From Candidatus Woesearchaeota archaeon (GTDB lineage: Archaea > Nanobdellota > Nanobdellia > Woesearchaeales > JACPJR01), in the NCBI GenBank assembly GCA_016187565.1, contig JACPJR010000004.1, forward strand, positions 1 to 64,000: 64,000 nt of DNA. Direction: 5' to 3'. Positions 9,801 through 16,582 of this stretch are shown in pieces. Both the position numbers and the translations under genes were made by a program. Position 1 is the stretch's first letter; each line of letters begins with the position of its first letter. The notes beneath the pieces were generated by a model, which was not told the DNA's origin, did not search any database, and saw only the letters and a list, made by a program, of their open reading frames with translations.

Positions 9801-10178
9801 TGTACCTTCAAGTGGGATTTTAGTCTCTAATGTTGCTTCAATGATAAATTCATTTTTAGACATCCTTTGGAGACGATAACCGTTAAAGTAAAGATTATAA
9901 GGTGCTTTATCATGCTCGTGAGTATCCATAGTCAATGGATCGTTGAGCATGCGCTCTGATACTTTCGGAAGAGGATTTATATCTGTCTGTTCAGAAACGA
10001 AGTTCTCTTCACTGGTCGTTTTTGGTTCTTCAAGAACGACTTCCTTTGCTTCTCCCATTACGTTTTCTGTGGGGGGTTTTGAAAAATCAGTACAGGCAAT
10101 TATACCTATCAGAGAAAAAAGTAACGTCACCAATAGGAGCATGCGCGAGTAACCTGACTGCATAAAGCCTCTGTTCAC
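3801..10178 (-). CDS. Giant multidomain surface lipoprotein with a HETGH protease-like domain and PGF-pre-PGF C-terminus
   Basis: 2,125 residues. A signal peptide ends in lipobox IIAC. Reading on, a domain with VILHETGHYLTH (about residues 443-455, HExxH zinc site) suggests a metalloprotease. Two IPT/TIG domains follow (about 770-846 and 856-936), then a proprotein-convertase P-like domain (about 960-1083), a beta-propeller of YVTN-like repeats (about 1096-1406), two Big_5/SwmB-like Ig domains (about 1423-1640) and a TSP3-like acidic Ca-binding run (DSDNDLLPDYLDEDDDNDG). A Cys-rich TSP1-like module (about 1829-1880) and ten consecutive Gly precede the PGF-pre-PGF domain (about 1890-2040). A final transmembrane helix ends in YKYRKSKP. 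NxS/T sequons crowd the C-terminal half. The GTG at 10178 fits a TATA box about 30 nt upstream; ATGs at 10163 and 10142 are alternatives. Confidence 0.8.
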   Translation of the reverse strand: MNRGFMQSGYSRMLLLVTLLFSLIGIIACTDFSKPPTENVMGEAKEVVLEEPKTTSEENFVSEQTDINPLPKVSERMLNDPLTMDTHEHDKAPYNLYFNGYRLQRMSKNEFIIEATLETKIPLEGTINFYLPNTYAINEGEPEMSFNLEEGSARSFRVKITIPEEINPREVGVSVHVKNGFLLERRKILNPTMDILQALPYNKPSVLFDSSGRRYMVSLGVQLQQNPVPRTLEGMDSPEGAGLNQGDEGDFNYIVAGTFLYEDRLFDRYSFYENVPRPIRRADVTVFDKDTGEILALTSTDNDGQFEIGMYDTLVRNLSIVVFADTMQSPELLNPLVFDKVANATHAIGVDYLYHQPTENINFTDQPVLAEFSTNASRAFNILDVAKDVEDYLKAIGETEPAPQRLTYYWDIGRTDGKYYDVNGNVYLKGDIGSDDDSYDDTVILHETGHYLTHQYSQYEDFYGGHGFSGQWDIRLAYTEGIATYISAAVRAYKGLTQSEYYKDPAYYIESNGISNRTTWYGCFGDPACTYNDWRKGIGEQGAGQEVSVGAALYDIVDSTTTSDDSPGSDDDSLDYIFPEGDKNVWDSLKHIQDTFEIRSKHVTMESFWDGWAAIGYPHDDPLKFIFDLEGIKYFADVYESDDTFETAKQILPSEEQAHTFYAAGDYDLFQTVLNKDTQYVIYTHALYDGADTVIQIYDANYNLLDISDDATYKNTVYPNDLKASSVFITPLEDSTYFINVSRYHEEKLPLSGEYGYYTLGIERNPLHISEVSPQSGSNQGDTSVTLTGEGFTPDIEVWFGDYEAEEIVYNGQGSITAIAPNNIVGNVSITVKNQPGQSMTWTFILNNAFEYTGNPLAPVLEGPDPSHGPQGRPVVLRGSFFYDQPLVSIGDYRVTDVLLLSSRELSFTVPYLEQGLYDVKVINPDNQTAVLSNGFEISREYKRNPVVPLASYSKMNDTIEVSDELYISDLFVYLNFSYYSTGNMNISLTTPSGKVIPILEFIPIAENYDCGKGCTLDFIKGIDGWIGIDYYPFETFATYAGSRPFSMLAGENTQGVWTLTVQTFSGDNKGNNVLNSWGIEVLENSQRPSNPLVYTANEYRGIIVASDPFLKKPVYQINDCYGSIYYGCEGSYYPQEVTVSPDNNGLWFAPNFGKGISIFDPNTGERKGFIELFNGDWSYLDVIVPGILFSPDGSKAFVNRGYWTNQIDIFSATPPYERLGLIENSGTNIVPTNDKLYVINESGNRFAVYSTGSFVLLKTVETFDAPVSGTLSSDGSLLVIAHDNPHRLSFYTTADESLIDSFIPGVYGYPQGIILSKDGNKVYETIPQWYAGINIIDINAQEGYRSYPNNNYDITTYNKPGILPSGEIVIANWYGDQIYLIDPKTDKVIIEYEQGTDPGYYIRSLTTSPSSSMFGLDTTPPNVTSLFPLNNSESIDVESNITAMFSESILPQTVTNETVMLSYQNNSQNIVIPGSYVFENLSRKIILSPESHLLKNTTYRVTILDGITDISGNHLSTNYSSSFTTASSEDMPTVNVTYISPSNNSRDVWPYTTITIDFSTSIKEDTITTESFRVRYGNESNHIDVLGSYTFMNEEKTVIFDPYLTLLENMTYTVALSDTITDVYENKLIGGYNTSFTTAFKDSDNDLLPDYLDEDDDNDGILDSNDSLMGEVHHITTNIPNLEIQVNGSSDLRRNLTGPLDVVFREADRPLINLINFTYNFTPGIPLDLTQIKIEEREFSDNYTGLLIYGVNLTNGRKTFTLKNKTSIATGICIKDAEIVSLDFVSFGCNQSDERKVTCDGTNHAGYFCSYENTTDSFWVTGLGHSGVRQINYSCTSSWSCNSWSSCSGNTQTCNGWIDSNSCGRTYTGSNEQSCSSDGGGGGGGGGGSGSFSNADSYVWDIITSGKQYSLGIKDSDVTNLSFRSNKDLFNVEVGVQKVTTLPETLPEPSSLTYSYFKVNTKNLINKDISQGDISFRVNRTFVRSYDASRTRVMLLRFNEDNKRWEDVATVQKNSDETYAYYAAMTPGFSYFAITLRTEPLTLIANKTGLDLPLESDKSEVPQLDDLSQFTPSPENMSKGENETINVLRKERNLFSIFIPIIFFIMALCFIYYKYRKSKPTVLP

Positions 10179-10204
10179 AAAATGATCAAATAAAACCTAA
10201 AGGC

Positions 10205-10222
10205 AATTTATATATATATCTT
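10205..10222 (-). promoter_or_regulatory. TATA-rich promoter of the giant surface protein
   Basis: An alternating AT run (TATATATAAATT read on the minus strand) is centred about 34 nt upstream of the GTG at 10178. It fits a nearly leaderless transcript. Confidence 0.45.
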
Positions 10223-10285
10223 TTGGAGTTTTATGAGAATGTTCTTAGAAGAGATAGAACCACTTTGCAGTGGTTATCATGTAAA

Positions 10286-10299
10286 GATTTATAAATAAG
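10286..10299 (+). promoter_or_regulatory. TATA box for the gene at 10321
   Basis: GATTTATAAATAAG lies 22-35 nt upstream of ATG 10321, consistent with leaderless transcription. It is divergent from the giant surface protein promoter. Confidence 0.45.
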
Positions 10300-10320
10300 A
10301 TATTATTCGCCTGTTCCATT

Positions 10321-11235
10321 ATGGACGTCAGACAATTATACGCAGACAATCTGCTCGGCAAAGCCTTTCAAGGGATGTATGATGCAGGACTTACAGGTCA
10401 CCAGACCCAACCAGTTACCGTCCAGGTGGAAGGTCCAGAGGTGATTCCTGAATGCGTGATATTAACGTGGTTGGCAACGAATTATCACTGTGCACTTGAT
10501 TTTGATAGGGAGGGTAATCCCATCATGGGTAAACTCGGAGGAACAATTCCTGCTCTTGGATTCATGGATGCAATGCATTTCTCTGATTATTCTTCCGGAT
10601 CTCAACCTCACGATTCTTTGAAAAGACCAGCTCGACGAGCGATTGCTCTTTCTGAGAGTAACCTCACTCATGTGCACTTAGGGATAGTTAGTAGTGACGA
10701 TTCTGTAAGGGGGAGATATCATATGCGCAGCAAGCGTATAAAAACTGGAACTGGCTCTGAAGGAGAGGTTACTGTTCTTCGAACAAATGAAGGTATTGCG
10801 AGCTATGATTTTATGTCAGGGGTTGTGCCACCAGAGATTGCATCCTTGGATGAAGTGTTGGCAGATCATGCCCATCTTTATCTTGGTAGTTTAGCAGCAG
10901 AGCAATCAGTTCCATCGGCTGGTTTATATGCCTCACTGTTTCCACGGAAACATCTACCACGCGAATACTATGTTTTGCATGTTCCTGTTGATGGAACGCT
11001 TATGCAATTACGCGGAGAAAATAAAGATGAAGTATCTCTCCCTGCTGGGTTTCTCGCAGGATTTCATATAACCTATAGTGATAAAGCTTCAACAGTTAGT
11101 GTCAGACCACTTATCCCTACAGAACGTCATGATGTTAGGCCTCTCCACGAAATGGGTGGTATTCTTCCTGTTAATTCACCAATTGTTGCCTTAGGCATGG
11201 GCTCATCCACAGGTCGTCTGCACCATTTCTTTTAA
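10321..11235 (+). CDS. Hypothetical protein, 304 aa
   Basis: Family not recognised. No signal peptide or membrane helix is visible. The protein has mixed alpha/beta composition with several His/Asp-rich patches (HVHLGIVSSDD, DHAHLYLG, HVPVDG) and a C-terminus ending GRLHHFF. A fold with scattered His could bind metal, but no recognised motif is present. The start is supported by a TATA box at leaderless distance. It stands alone between the divergent giant surface protein gene and the convergent small gene at 11256. Codon use looks like that of its neighbours. Confidence 0.6.
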   Translation: MDVRQLYADNLLGKAFQGMYDAGLTGHQTQPVTVQVEGPEVIPECVILTWLATNYHCALDFDREGNPIMGKLGGTIPALGFMDAMHFSDYSSGSQPHDSLKRPARRAIALSESNLTHVHLGIVSSDDSVRGRYHMRSKRIKTGTGSEGEVTVLRTNEGIASYDFMSGVVPPEIASLDEVLADHAHLYLGSLAAEQSVPSAGLYASLFPRKHLPREYYVLHVPVDGTLMQLRGENKDEVSLPAGFLAGFHITYSDKASTVSVRPLIPTERHDVRPLHEMGGILPVNSPIVALGMGSSTGRLHHFF

Positions 11236-11255
11236 GAGCAAGTACTATCTTCTTA

Positions 11256-11462
11256 CTATTGACATACCGGTCGTGTACAGGTATTCATACAGAACCATTG
11301 TTGCTTGTACGGTTGGCTCACTATCTCTTGCCCTTCCTCACAGCGAGGAGCTGCTGCCATAGGACAATTCGTGCAGTATTTTGGTGAGAGATACGCTCCG
11401 TACCAAACGCCAAGAATTCCTACGACGATCAGTCCAATGATGATAATCAGTTTCCATTGCAT
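11256..11462 (-). CDS. Small single-pass membrane protein with Cys-rich external tail
   Basis: 68 residues. One strongly hydrophobic helix (about residues 5-25, IIIIGLIVVGILGVWYG) is followed by a tail with five Cys arranged as CTNC, RC, FC and TC and ending RPVCQ. This suggests a membrane-anchored extracytoplasmic peptide that forms disulfides or holds a metal. No family is recognised. It reads as an independent gene, convergent with 10321-11235. Confidence 0.55.
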   Translation of the reverse strand: MQWKLIIIIGLIVVGILGVWYGAYLSPKYCTNCPMAAAPRCEEGQEIVSQPYKQQWFCMNTCTRPVCQ

Positions 11463-11536
11463 GGTAACATCCCTGAAGTAAAGGTGCTATTTATAGTTTG
11501 TGAAAGCTTCAAAATGAGTAGAACTTAAAGAAAACG

Positions 11537-12607
11537 TTATCCTCTCCTTACCTGCATACTATTCCTGAGTACGTCCATAACAGAATCATACAACCGTATT
11601 TCTCTTTGTTTCTGAGGATGAGTTTTCCAGCGCTCTGGAAGATGGAACGGATTGTTTGTAGAATCAACGCTAACTTCCTGAGGAAGATTCTCGAGCAATA
11701 CACGATTTCTCATGTCAAGAGTTCGTTGTGCTGAACCGCTTCCCAAACGGTTAACAAAGACACCTTCTGCAATAACTCTTTCTTCATTCTGAGGATCAAC
11801 TCTTCGTGGAGGAAGACCAATTTTTCTCGTACTCACCTCTGGCCCATAGACTTCTACTTCACGGCACCCTATCATCCTACCAATTTCATCGCTCTCATAA
11901 TCGCCCAAAATGAGATAATGAACTCCGAATGCATCTGCAAGGTAGGTCGAGAGTGCTATGCTATACAATAACTCTTTACCTCTTCCTGTGTCACACCATT
12001 GCCTGACTTTGGTCCAATAACTTTGGACGCCTGCTTCAACAGCATCGATTTGTAGGAGCGGCTCCTCACGTTTACTTAGTGTTAGATAATGCCTGAGATA
12101 CATCTGTGGATTTCCTTTTCCATCAACGCCAAATATTTTAACACATGCCCCGTAGTCAATGTCTTCTTGGATGTAATGCGCAACACGCTCTTTTTCCTCA
12201 GGCTTTATGCAGTTGGGGATCTGGTTCATCATCTCGAGTACTTGTCGGTAATCTCCATTTCGAGGGACGATCAGAAAATGATACCCATCTGGAATGCTTT
12301 GTTCCATGCATGCATGCAATAGTTCTTGGGAAGGCGCTTCGCGTACTATCCGTTCAAGTCTTGCAAATCTTTTGGCTTCCAACTGCCTACCCGGAGCAAC
12401 TACAACCTCCTTAAGCGTGGTTGCAGCTTCTGTATATGCATAACAACAAAGAAACCTGAGGTGAGCCTCAAGCTCAGAGGGGGTAATCTCTGAGGGTAAT
12501 TGGTCCATTAAGTCACCATAATGTGCACAGAGATCTGGCCGATAGATATCAAAGGATGCTCTTTCCAAGTCAGTGGCGTTAACGAGAGCCTTATCTGTAG
12601 TTATCAT
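11537..12607 (-). CDS. Hypothetical soluble protein, 356 aa
   Basis: Family not recognised. The protein appears soluble, helical in the N-terminal half (YAYTEAATTLKEVV and following) and mixed afterwards. Segments such as HYLILGDYESDEIGRMIG and EVEVYGPEVS suggest an alpha/beta core, and the C-terminus is basic. No catalytic signature can be named. The start ATG 12607 is in a region without a clear SD. A TATA-like TTTAAAAAATTT occurs near 12730-12745, about 125 nt upstream, so a longer leader is possible. Confidence 0.6.
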   Translation of the reverse strand: MITTDKALVNATDLERASFDIYRPDLCAHYGDLMDQLPSEITPSELEAHLRFLCCYAYTEAATTLKEVVVAPGRQLEAKRFARLERIVREAPSQELLHACMEQSIPDGYHFLIVPRNGDYRQVLEMMNQIPNCIKPEEKERVAHYIQEDIDYGACVKIFGVDGKGNPQMYLRHYLTLSKREEPLLQIDAVEAGVQSYWTKVRQWCDTGRGKELLYSIALSTYLADAFGVHYLILGDYESDEIGRMIGCREVEVYGPEVSTRKIGLPPRRVDPQNEERVIAEGVFVNRLGSGSAQRTLDMRNRVLLENLPQEVSVDSTNNPFHLPERWKTHPQKQREIRLYDSVMDVLRNSMQVRRG

Positions 12608-12749
12608 CGTGAATACACCGAGTTATTTCTTAAGGAGTTCTGGAGAAATGACCGCCTTGAAGAGGGCATCATATCCTTATCCTTAGGTTAACCACCCTCT
12701 TTTCGAAAATAATCCAAAGAATCATCTTCTCTTTAAAAAATTTCTTTGT

Positions 12750-12785
12750 TTTGTTGAAAAAGAAAAGCCCCACACACGTGAGGCT
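12750..12785 (-). terminator. Hairpin plus T-run downstream of amt
   Basis: On the minus strand, AGCCTCAC / GTGT / GTGGGGCT (12766-12785) forms an 8-bp stem with one G-T pair, followed by TTTTCTTTTT. It sits about 25-60 nt after the amt stop. The hairpin-plus-T form is bacterial-like; the T-run alone could terminate an archaeal polymerase. Confidence 0.55.
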
Positions 12786-12810
12786 CTATTCAAGAATTAA
12801 CCTTTTTTAT

Positions 12811-14124
12811 TCAGCCGTATGCTTCTTCTCCGTGCGTACTTTCATCAAGGCCTTTCTTTTCCTCTTCAGCACTGACACGGATCTGCATAACAGCGCTTAA
12901 GCCTTTGAGGAGGAGGAAAGAGCCGATAAAACTGTAGGCTGCCACAACGACCACAGCAATGAGCTGTGCTAATAATTGCTGAGGGTTTCCATAGAACAGC
13001 CCATTAACACCAGCCACATTTACTGCTACGGTTGCAAATAAGCCTGTTGCTAGTGCTCCCCAGATTCCTGAGACACCATGACAGGCAAAAACATCAAGGG
13101 AATCATCTAATTTTGTTCGTGATGCTCGCCAGTTTGCAACAAGGTTTGAGATGACCCCTGCAACTAGGCCAATGATGATAGATGCCAGCGGAGTAACATA
13201 TCCTGATGCTGGTGTGATGGCGACAAGTCCACAGACTGCACCTACGGAAAGGCCTACTGCAGATGGCTTGCCTTTCATTAGCCAATCCACTACCATCCAA
13301 CTTACTGCTGCAGAAGCTGCTGCAAGATTCGTTACCACCAGTGCTGAGACTGCAAGTGAGTTTGCTGCAAGAGCACTGCCTGCATTAAAACCAAACCAGC
13401 CAAACCAAAGGAGAGCTGCTCCTAAGATGACAAAAGGCACATTGTTTGGTTTGAACTCAACACCATTCCCATGATCAGCTCTTCTTCCAATAACAATGGC
13501 TGCTGCCAAGGCAGAAAGACCTGCGGCAATATGGACAACTGTACCACCGGCAAAATCAACTGCTCCCAGAGAACGGAGCCATCCACCAGGATTCCATACC
13601 CAATGAGCAATAGGAGCATAGATCAGGGTAACCCAAAGAACAACAAAAATCAGCAATGCCTTAAAGTTTATTCGTTCAGCAAAAGCCCCGATGATTAAGG
13701 CAGGAGTAATGGCAGCAAATTTCAGCTGAAAAAAGAAGAAGAGGAGTGCTGGAATGGTTGCTGCATAGGCAGCATCAGGGAGTGAGCCTACGGCGTTTAA
13801 ACCGAAGTGGAAGAAGTTGCCAATAACGCCCCCAACACTTGGGCCAAAGGCAAGGGTGTAGCCCCATAATGCCCAGACAATGCTCACCACAGCAAAGATA
13901 ACGAGACATTGAACTAAGGTTGAAACCAGATTCTTTTTTCGTACGAGTCCTGCATAGAAAAATCCCAGTGCAGGGGTCATTAACATAACCAGTGCAGAGG
14001 CTGTTGCCACCCAAGCAACATCTCCCGAGTTTAATCCTTCATCAGCAAAGGATATCCCCACCAATAGCAGGAGCATCCATACAAAGAGCACTCCTTTTTT
14101 TATCGCCGTCTTCATCATATTCAT
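12811..14124 (-). CDS. amt: Ammonium transporter Amt
   Basis: 437 residues from ATG 14124, chosen because GGGGTGAT lies just upstream; an in-frame start at 14160 would add 12 residues before the signal sequence. The N-terminus has a signal-peptide-like helix ending near SFADEG. The Amt/Rh core then follows with TPALGFFYAGLVRKKN, GGTVVHIAAG (containing one of the twin pore His), FNAGSALAAN and FACHGVSGIWGALATG (second His region). About 11 membrane helices are expected, with gas or ammonium conduction through a trimer. No PII/GlnK gene is next to it, unlike many amt loci. Confidence 0.93.
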   Translation of the reverse strand: MNMMKTAIKKGVLFVWMLLLLVGISFADEGLNSGDVAWVATASALVMLMTPALGFFYAGLVRKKNLVSTLVQCLVIFAVVSIVWALWGYTLAFGPSVGGVIGNFFHFGLNAVGSLPDAAYAATIPALLFFFFQLKFAAITPALIIGAFAERINFKALLIFVVLWVTLIYAPIAHWVWNPGGWLRSLGAVDFAGGTVVHIAAGLSALAAAIVIGRRADHGNGVEFKPNNVPFVILGAALLWFGWFGFNAGSALAANSLAVSALVVTNLAAASAAVSWMVVDWLMKGKPSAVGLSVGAVCGLVAITPASGYVTPLASIIIGLVAGVISNLVANWRASRTKLDDSLDVFACHGVSGIWGALATGLFATVAVNVAGVNGLFYGNPQQLLAQLIAVVVVAAYSFIGSFLLLKGLSAVMQIRVSAEEEKKGLDESTHGEEAYG

Positions 14125-14370
14125 TGGTATCACCCCATAAAAATCCTCCTCGAAACTCAACGGTGCTTATATAAATCTTTTTTCAGATTTTCTAAACAAA
14201 TAGCTCTTTTTTAGATTAATTCAGAGACAAGTGTGCTATCTTTTTATGGATTCAGCAGAAAAATTAGTACAAGTGACTATGTCATTGGATAGGTTTCTGA
14301 TAGAAAGATTGTTAAAAGAAAAATAAAAGAAAAAGTAGATACACGTTGTTGTAATTACCTAGAAGATTAA

Positions 14371-14547
14371 TTAATAATTGTTTCTTCGCTTACTCCAACA
14401 AGCACCGCAGTATACTGGTCTGCCACCTGGCTTTGGCTCGAAAGGAACTTCACAGCTCTGTTGGCACTCAGCACAGACTGCTTTGAACTTTCTCGCTGGC
14501 TGTCCGCCAAAGTCTCTTCGAAAGCCACCTTGGTTAAAGTTTCCCAT
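14371..14547 (-). CDS. CxxC-x(17-18)-CxxC zinc-ribbon protein
   Basis: 58 residues from ATG 14547, preceded by a strong SD (GGAGGAGAAAC). After a Gly/Phe/Arg-rich N-terminus come CAEC and CGAC separated by 18 residues, with the conserved core VPFEPKPGGRPVYC. This is the CxxC-x17-CxxC type of small zinc-binding protein common in candidate-phylum bacteria and DPANN archaea. A role with nucleic acids is plausible from the basic RG-like head but unproven. A paralogue lies at 43530-43763. The same T-free spacing of Cys pairs argues this is a real gene, although short. Confidence 0.8.
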   Translation of the reverse strand: MGNFNQGGFRRDFGGQPARKFKAVCAECQQSCEVPFEPKPGGRPVYCGACWSKRRNNY

Positions 14548-14621
14548 TGTTTCTCCTCCATTCATTACATAAAAGAAATCGATAAGGTTTCTGTTATGTG
14601 TTTCTGTGGATACGTGGGAAT

Positions 14622-14629
14622 ATTTAAAA
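14622..14629 (+). promoter_or_regulatory. TATA box, leaderless start at 14654
   Basis: TTTAAAAA lies 25-32 nt upstream of ATG 14654. This spacing supports ATG 14654 over the in-frame GTG at 14606, which lies upstream of the box. Confidence 0.5.
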
Positions 14630-14653
14630 ACCTTTCTATCTCTCTGCCATATC

Positions 14654-15718
14654 ATGCCCCAGCAGGCCTATACCAAAGTCAGAGCAGTTGGCGTGTATCT
14701 TCCACAGTCTTATACGAATCAAGAACTGATAGATCGTACCGGAATAAACTCGTCAGATACCTGGATCTCTGAGAGGACAGGAATACGACGAAGGGGCATT
14801 GCTTCTGCAGAAGAATCCAACGCGAGTATGGCAGTCCAGGCAAGCATCTATGCCATCAATGAAGCAAGTGAAAAAGGCAGAGGAAAACCAGAATTGATTA
14901 TTCTGGCAACGAATACGACGGTTGGTTTGGCTGAATCCGGTGCAGGGTTTCCCTGTGCAGCAGGAATGGTTCAAGCAGGATTGGAGGGATTGGTAGAGCC
15001 AAATTGTGGCTTTACTGACCTCAATTCCGGATGTACTGGGATCAATTATGCGCTGGCCTTTGCCGATAGCATCATTAAAAGTGGAATGTACCGGACCATT
15101 CTCGTTATAGGATCAGACAAACTATCAGATATTGTTGATTTTAGGCAGCGAGAGACCAGTGTGTTGTTTAGTGATGGTGCAACAGCCTATGTGCTCAGTG
15201 CTTCAAAATATCCGGGATTCATTGGCTATGACCTTCATGGAGATGGTAAGCAACGACATATCATCACCTCGCCTGTACGAGAACGATTACCCTTTCGTGG
15301 AGAGACGGTTGAAAGAGGACCAACCGTGGTTATGGAAGGAAGAGCAGTGTACAAAGCAGCTGTTGGTCTTTTAGTAACTATTGCCGAAGAGTTTCAAGAG
15401 AATGATCGTCTTAACCCCGAGCATCTGTCCTTTATGGGCCTTCGTGCAATAAACCCACACCAGTCTAACCGAAGAATACTTGAACATGCATCACGAGAAA
15501 TTGCAGAAAAGCTTACAGCAAAATATGGTGTTCCAGTAACCGCAGAGGATGTTTTTAGCAAATTTGAAATCACTATACAGGATCATGGCAATAGTTCTAC
15601 TGCCTCTCCTGGTCCAGGATTCGAGAATTTAAGGAGAACATTACAGCGAGGAGATCATGTTCTGATGATCGGTATGGGTTCAGGATTTAGTTGGGGAGCG
15701 AATCATTACATCTTTTAG
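14654..15718 (+). CDS. Beta-ketoacyl synthase III (FabH)-like thiolase-fold enzyme
   Basis: 354 residues. The Cys-His-Asn triad of KAS III is readable: Cys127 in NSGCTGINYAL, His269 in INPHQSN and Asn313 in DHGNSSTASPG. The N-terminal WISERTGIRRR and C-terminal GMGSGFSWGA also match FabH. Known FabH enzymes condense an acyl-CoA with malonyl-ACP. Archaea usually lack a full fatty-acid synthase and no acyl carrier protein is nearby, so the actual substrate is open: short-chain acylation, polyketide-like chemistry or a salvage role are possible. It is not HMG-CoA synthase, which uses Glu-Cys-His. Confidence 0.8.
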   Translation: MPQQAYTKVRAVGVYLPQSYTNQELIDRTGINSSDTWISERTGIRRRGIASAEESNASMAVQASIYAINEASEKGRGKPELIILATNTTVGLAESGAGFPCAAGMVQAGLEGLVEPNCGFTDLNSGCTGINYALAFADSIIKSGMYRTILVIGSDKLSDIVDFRQRETSVLFSDGATAYVLSASKYPGFIGYDLHGDGKQRHIITSPVRERLPFRGETVERGPTVVMEGRAVYKAAVGLLVTIAEEFQENDRLNPEHLSFMGLRAINPHQSNRRILEHASREIAEKLTAKYGVPVTAEDVFSKFEITIQDHGNSSTASPGPGFENLRRTLQRGDHVLMIGMGSGFSWGANHYIF

Positions 15719-15762
15719 CTCTCATTCTCAAGAAAAGCAGGAGAAAAAGGAAGGCCAAAAGA

Positions 15763-16488
15763 TCAAAGATGTGCGTTTTCCCAGAGCACCTTAAAAAATC
15801 GGAGCTGACTTTCAATAAGGGGTTTTGATTGGATGAGTATGCCCGTAGGCTTTTCGCTCCAGCTGATGAGTGCCATCCTGTCATGACAGATACTGATGTT
15901 CGTAGGAATAGGATGCCCAACATACCGCATGCTGAGTGTTTCCCGTTTCTCAAACAAGGGTTTTAATTCTTGTCGTGCTAGACCCCTCACCTTCAATAGT
16001 TTCTCTTTTCGCTTACGATCATAACGTTCAAAAAAGGCTTGGATTTCTGCGTTGTACTCTTGCTGGTCAGTAGCAAAAAAGGAGTAATCATCCCCCGGTT
16101 GTGCATCCTCAATAAGCATGTTGAGCATAGTTGTCACGCCCTTAAAACCTTCATAGATTTCTGCTTCTTGCTTTTCATGGGCAAGGCTTTGGAGGATTTC
16201 CAATCGGGGAATCAGACGAGCAAACTCCTGTTCTTTTTCTTTGTAGGATGTTAAGATTAATGAGGGATGAACTGCCTGATATATCTTGATTTTTCCTCGT
16301 AAGACATAGGTACAATAGCCATTTTGGAGAAGTGCATGGAGCGTATTATGGGCCGTTGAACTTTGGAGTCCTGATTTTTCAATAATCCTACCTACTTTGA
16401 CCGGTCCGGACTGTAAGAGTGCAAGATAGACCTTTGCTTCAGCTGGAGTAAATCCGAGACGCTGCAATACTCCTTCGATTTCTTTCAT
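15763..16488 (-). CDS. TrmB-family transcriptional regulator
   Basis: 241 residues. The N-terminal winged helix-turn-helix (about residues 5-75, LGFTPAEAKVYLALLQSGPVK then SSTAHNTLHALLQNGY) is typical of TrmB. It is followed by a coiled-coil linker (about 80-110) and an alpha/beta effector domain (IYEGFKGVTTMLN onward). TrmB regulators bind palindromes near TATA boxes and often sense sugars. A perfect 22-bp inverted repeat lies 39-60 nt upstream, between this gene and the divergent SGNH hydrolase, so autoregulation and control of that neighbour are likely. Its TATA box (16511-16518) gives a leaderless start. Confidence 0.85.
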   Translation of the reverse strand: MKEIEGVLQRLGFTPAEAKVYLALLQSGPVKVGRIIEKSGLQSSTAHNTLHALLQNGYCTYVLRGKIKIYQAVHPSLILTSYKEKEQEFARLIPRLEILQSLAHEKQEAEIYEGFKGVTTMLNMLIEDAQPGDDYSFFATDQQEYNAEIQAFFERYDRKRKEKLLKVRGLARQELKPLFEKRETLSMRYVGHPIPTNISICHDRMALISWSEKPTGILIQSKPLIESQLRFFKVLWENAHL

Positions 16489-16510
16489 AGGTTAAGGAAG
16501 GCTTCCTCAT

Positions 16511-16518
16511 ATTTAAAT
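16511..16518 (-). promoter_or_regulatory. TATA box of the TrmB gene
   Basis: ATTTAAAT is centred 26 nt upstream of ATG 16488. The spacing predicts a leaderless mRNA. Confidence 0.5.
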
Positions 16519-16526
16519 CTGCCTAT

Positions 16527-16548
16527 AACTCTCCATATTTGGAGAGTT
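16527..16548. promoter_or_regulatory. Perfect inverted-repeat operator between divergent promoters
   Basis: AACTCTCCA / TATT / TGGAGAGTT is a perfect 9+4+9 inverted repeat placed between the TATA boxes of the TrmB gene (16511-16518) and the SGNH hydrolase gene (about 16548-16560). Its position would let a dimeric regulator, most simply the adjacent TrmB protein, control both genes. Confidence 0.65.
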
Positions 16549-16582
16549 TATTTTTATATGCCCTTTTAGTAACTACTTCTTC

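Noticed and set aside
12608-12690. 22-codon minus-strand frame ending in ATGA overlap with the gene at 11537
   Set aside because: Composition is ordinary, no SD or TATA at the right distance, and length is within chance.
13151-13474. Open frames antisense to amt
   Set aside because: They mirror the amt coding sequence (repetitive Ala/Thr/Pro) and lack start signals; amt is certain on the other strand.
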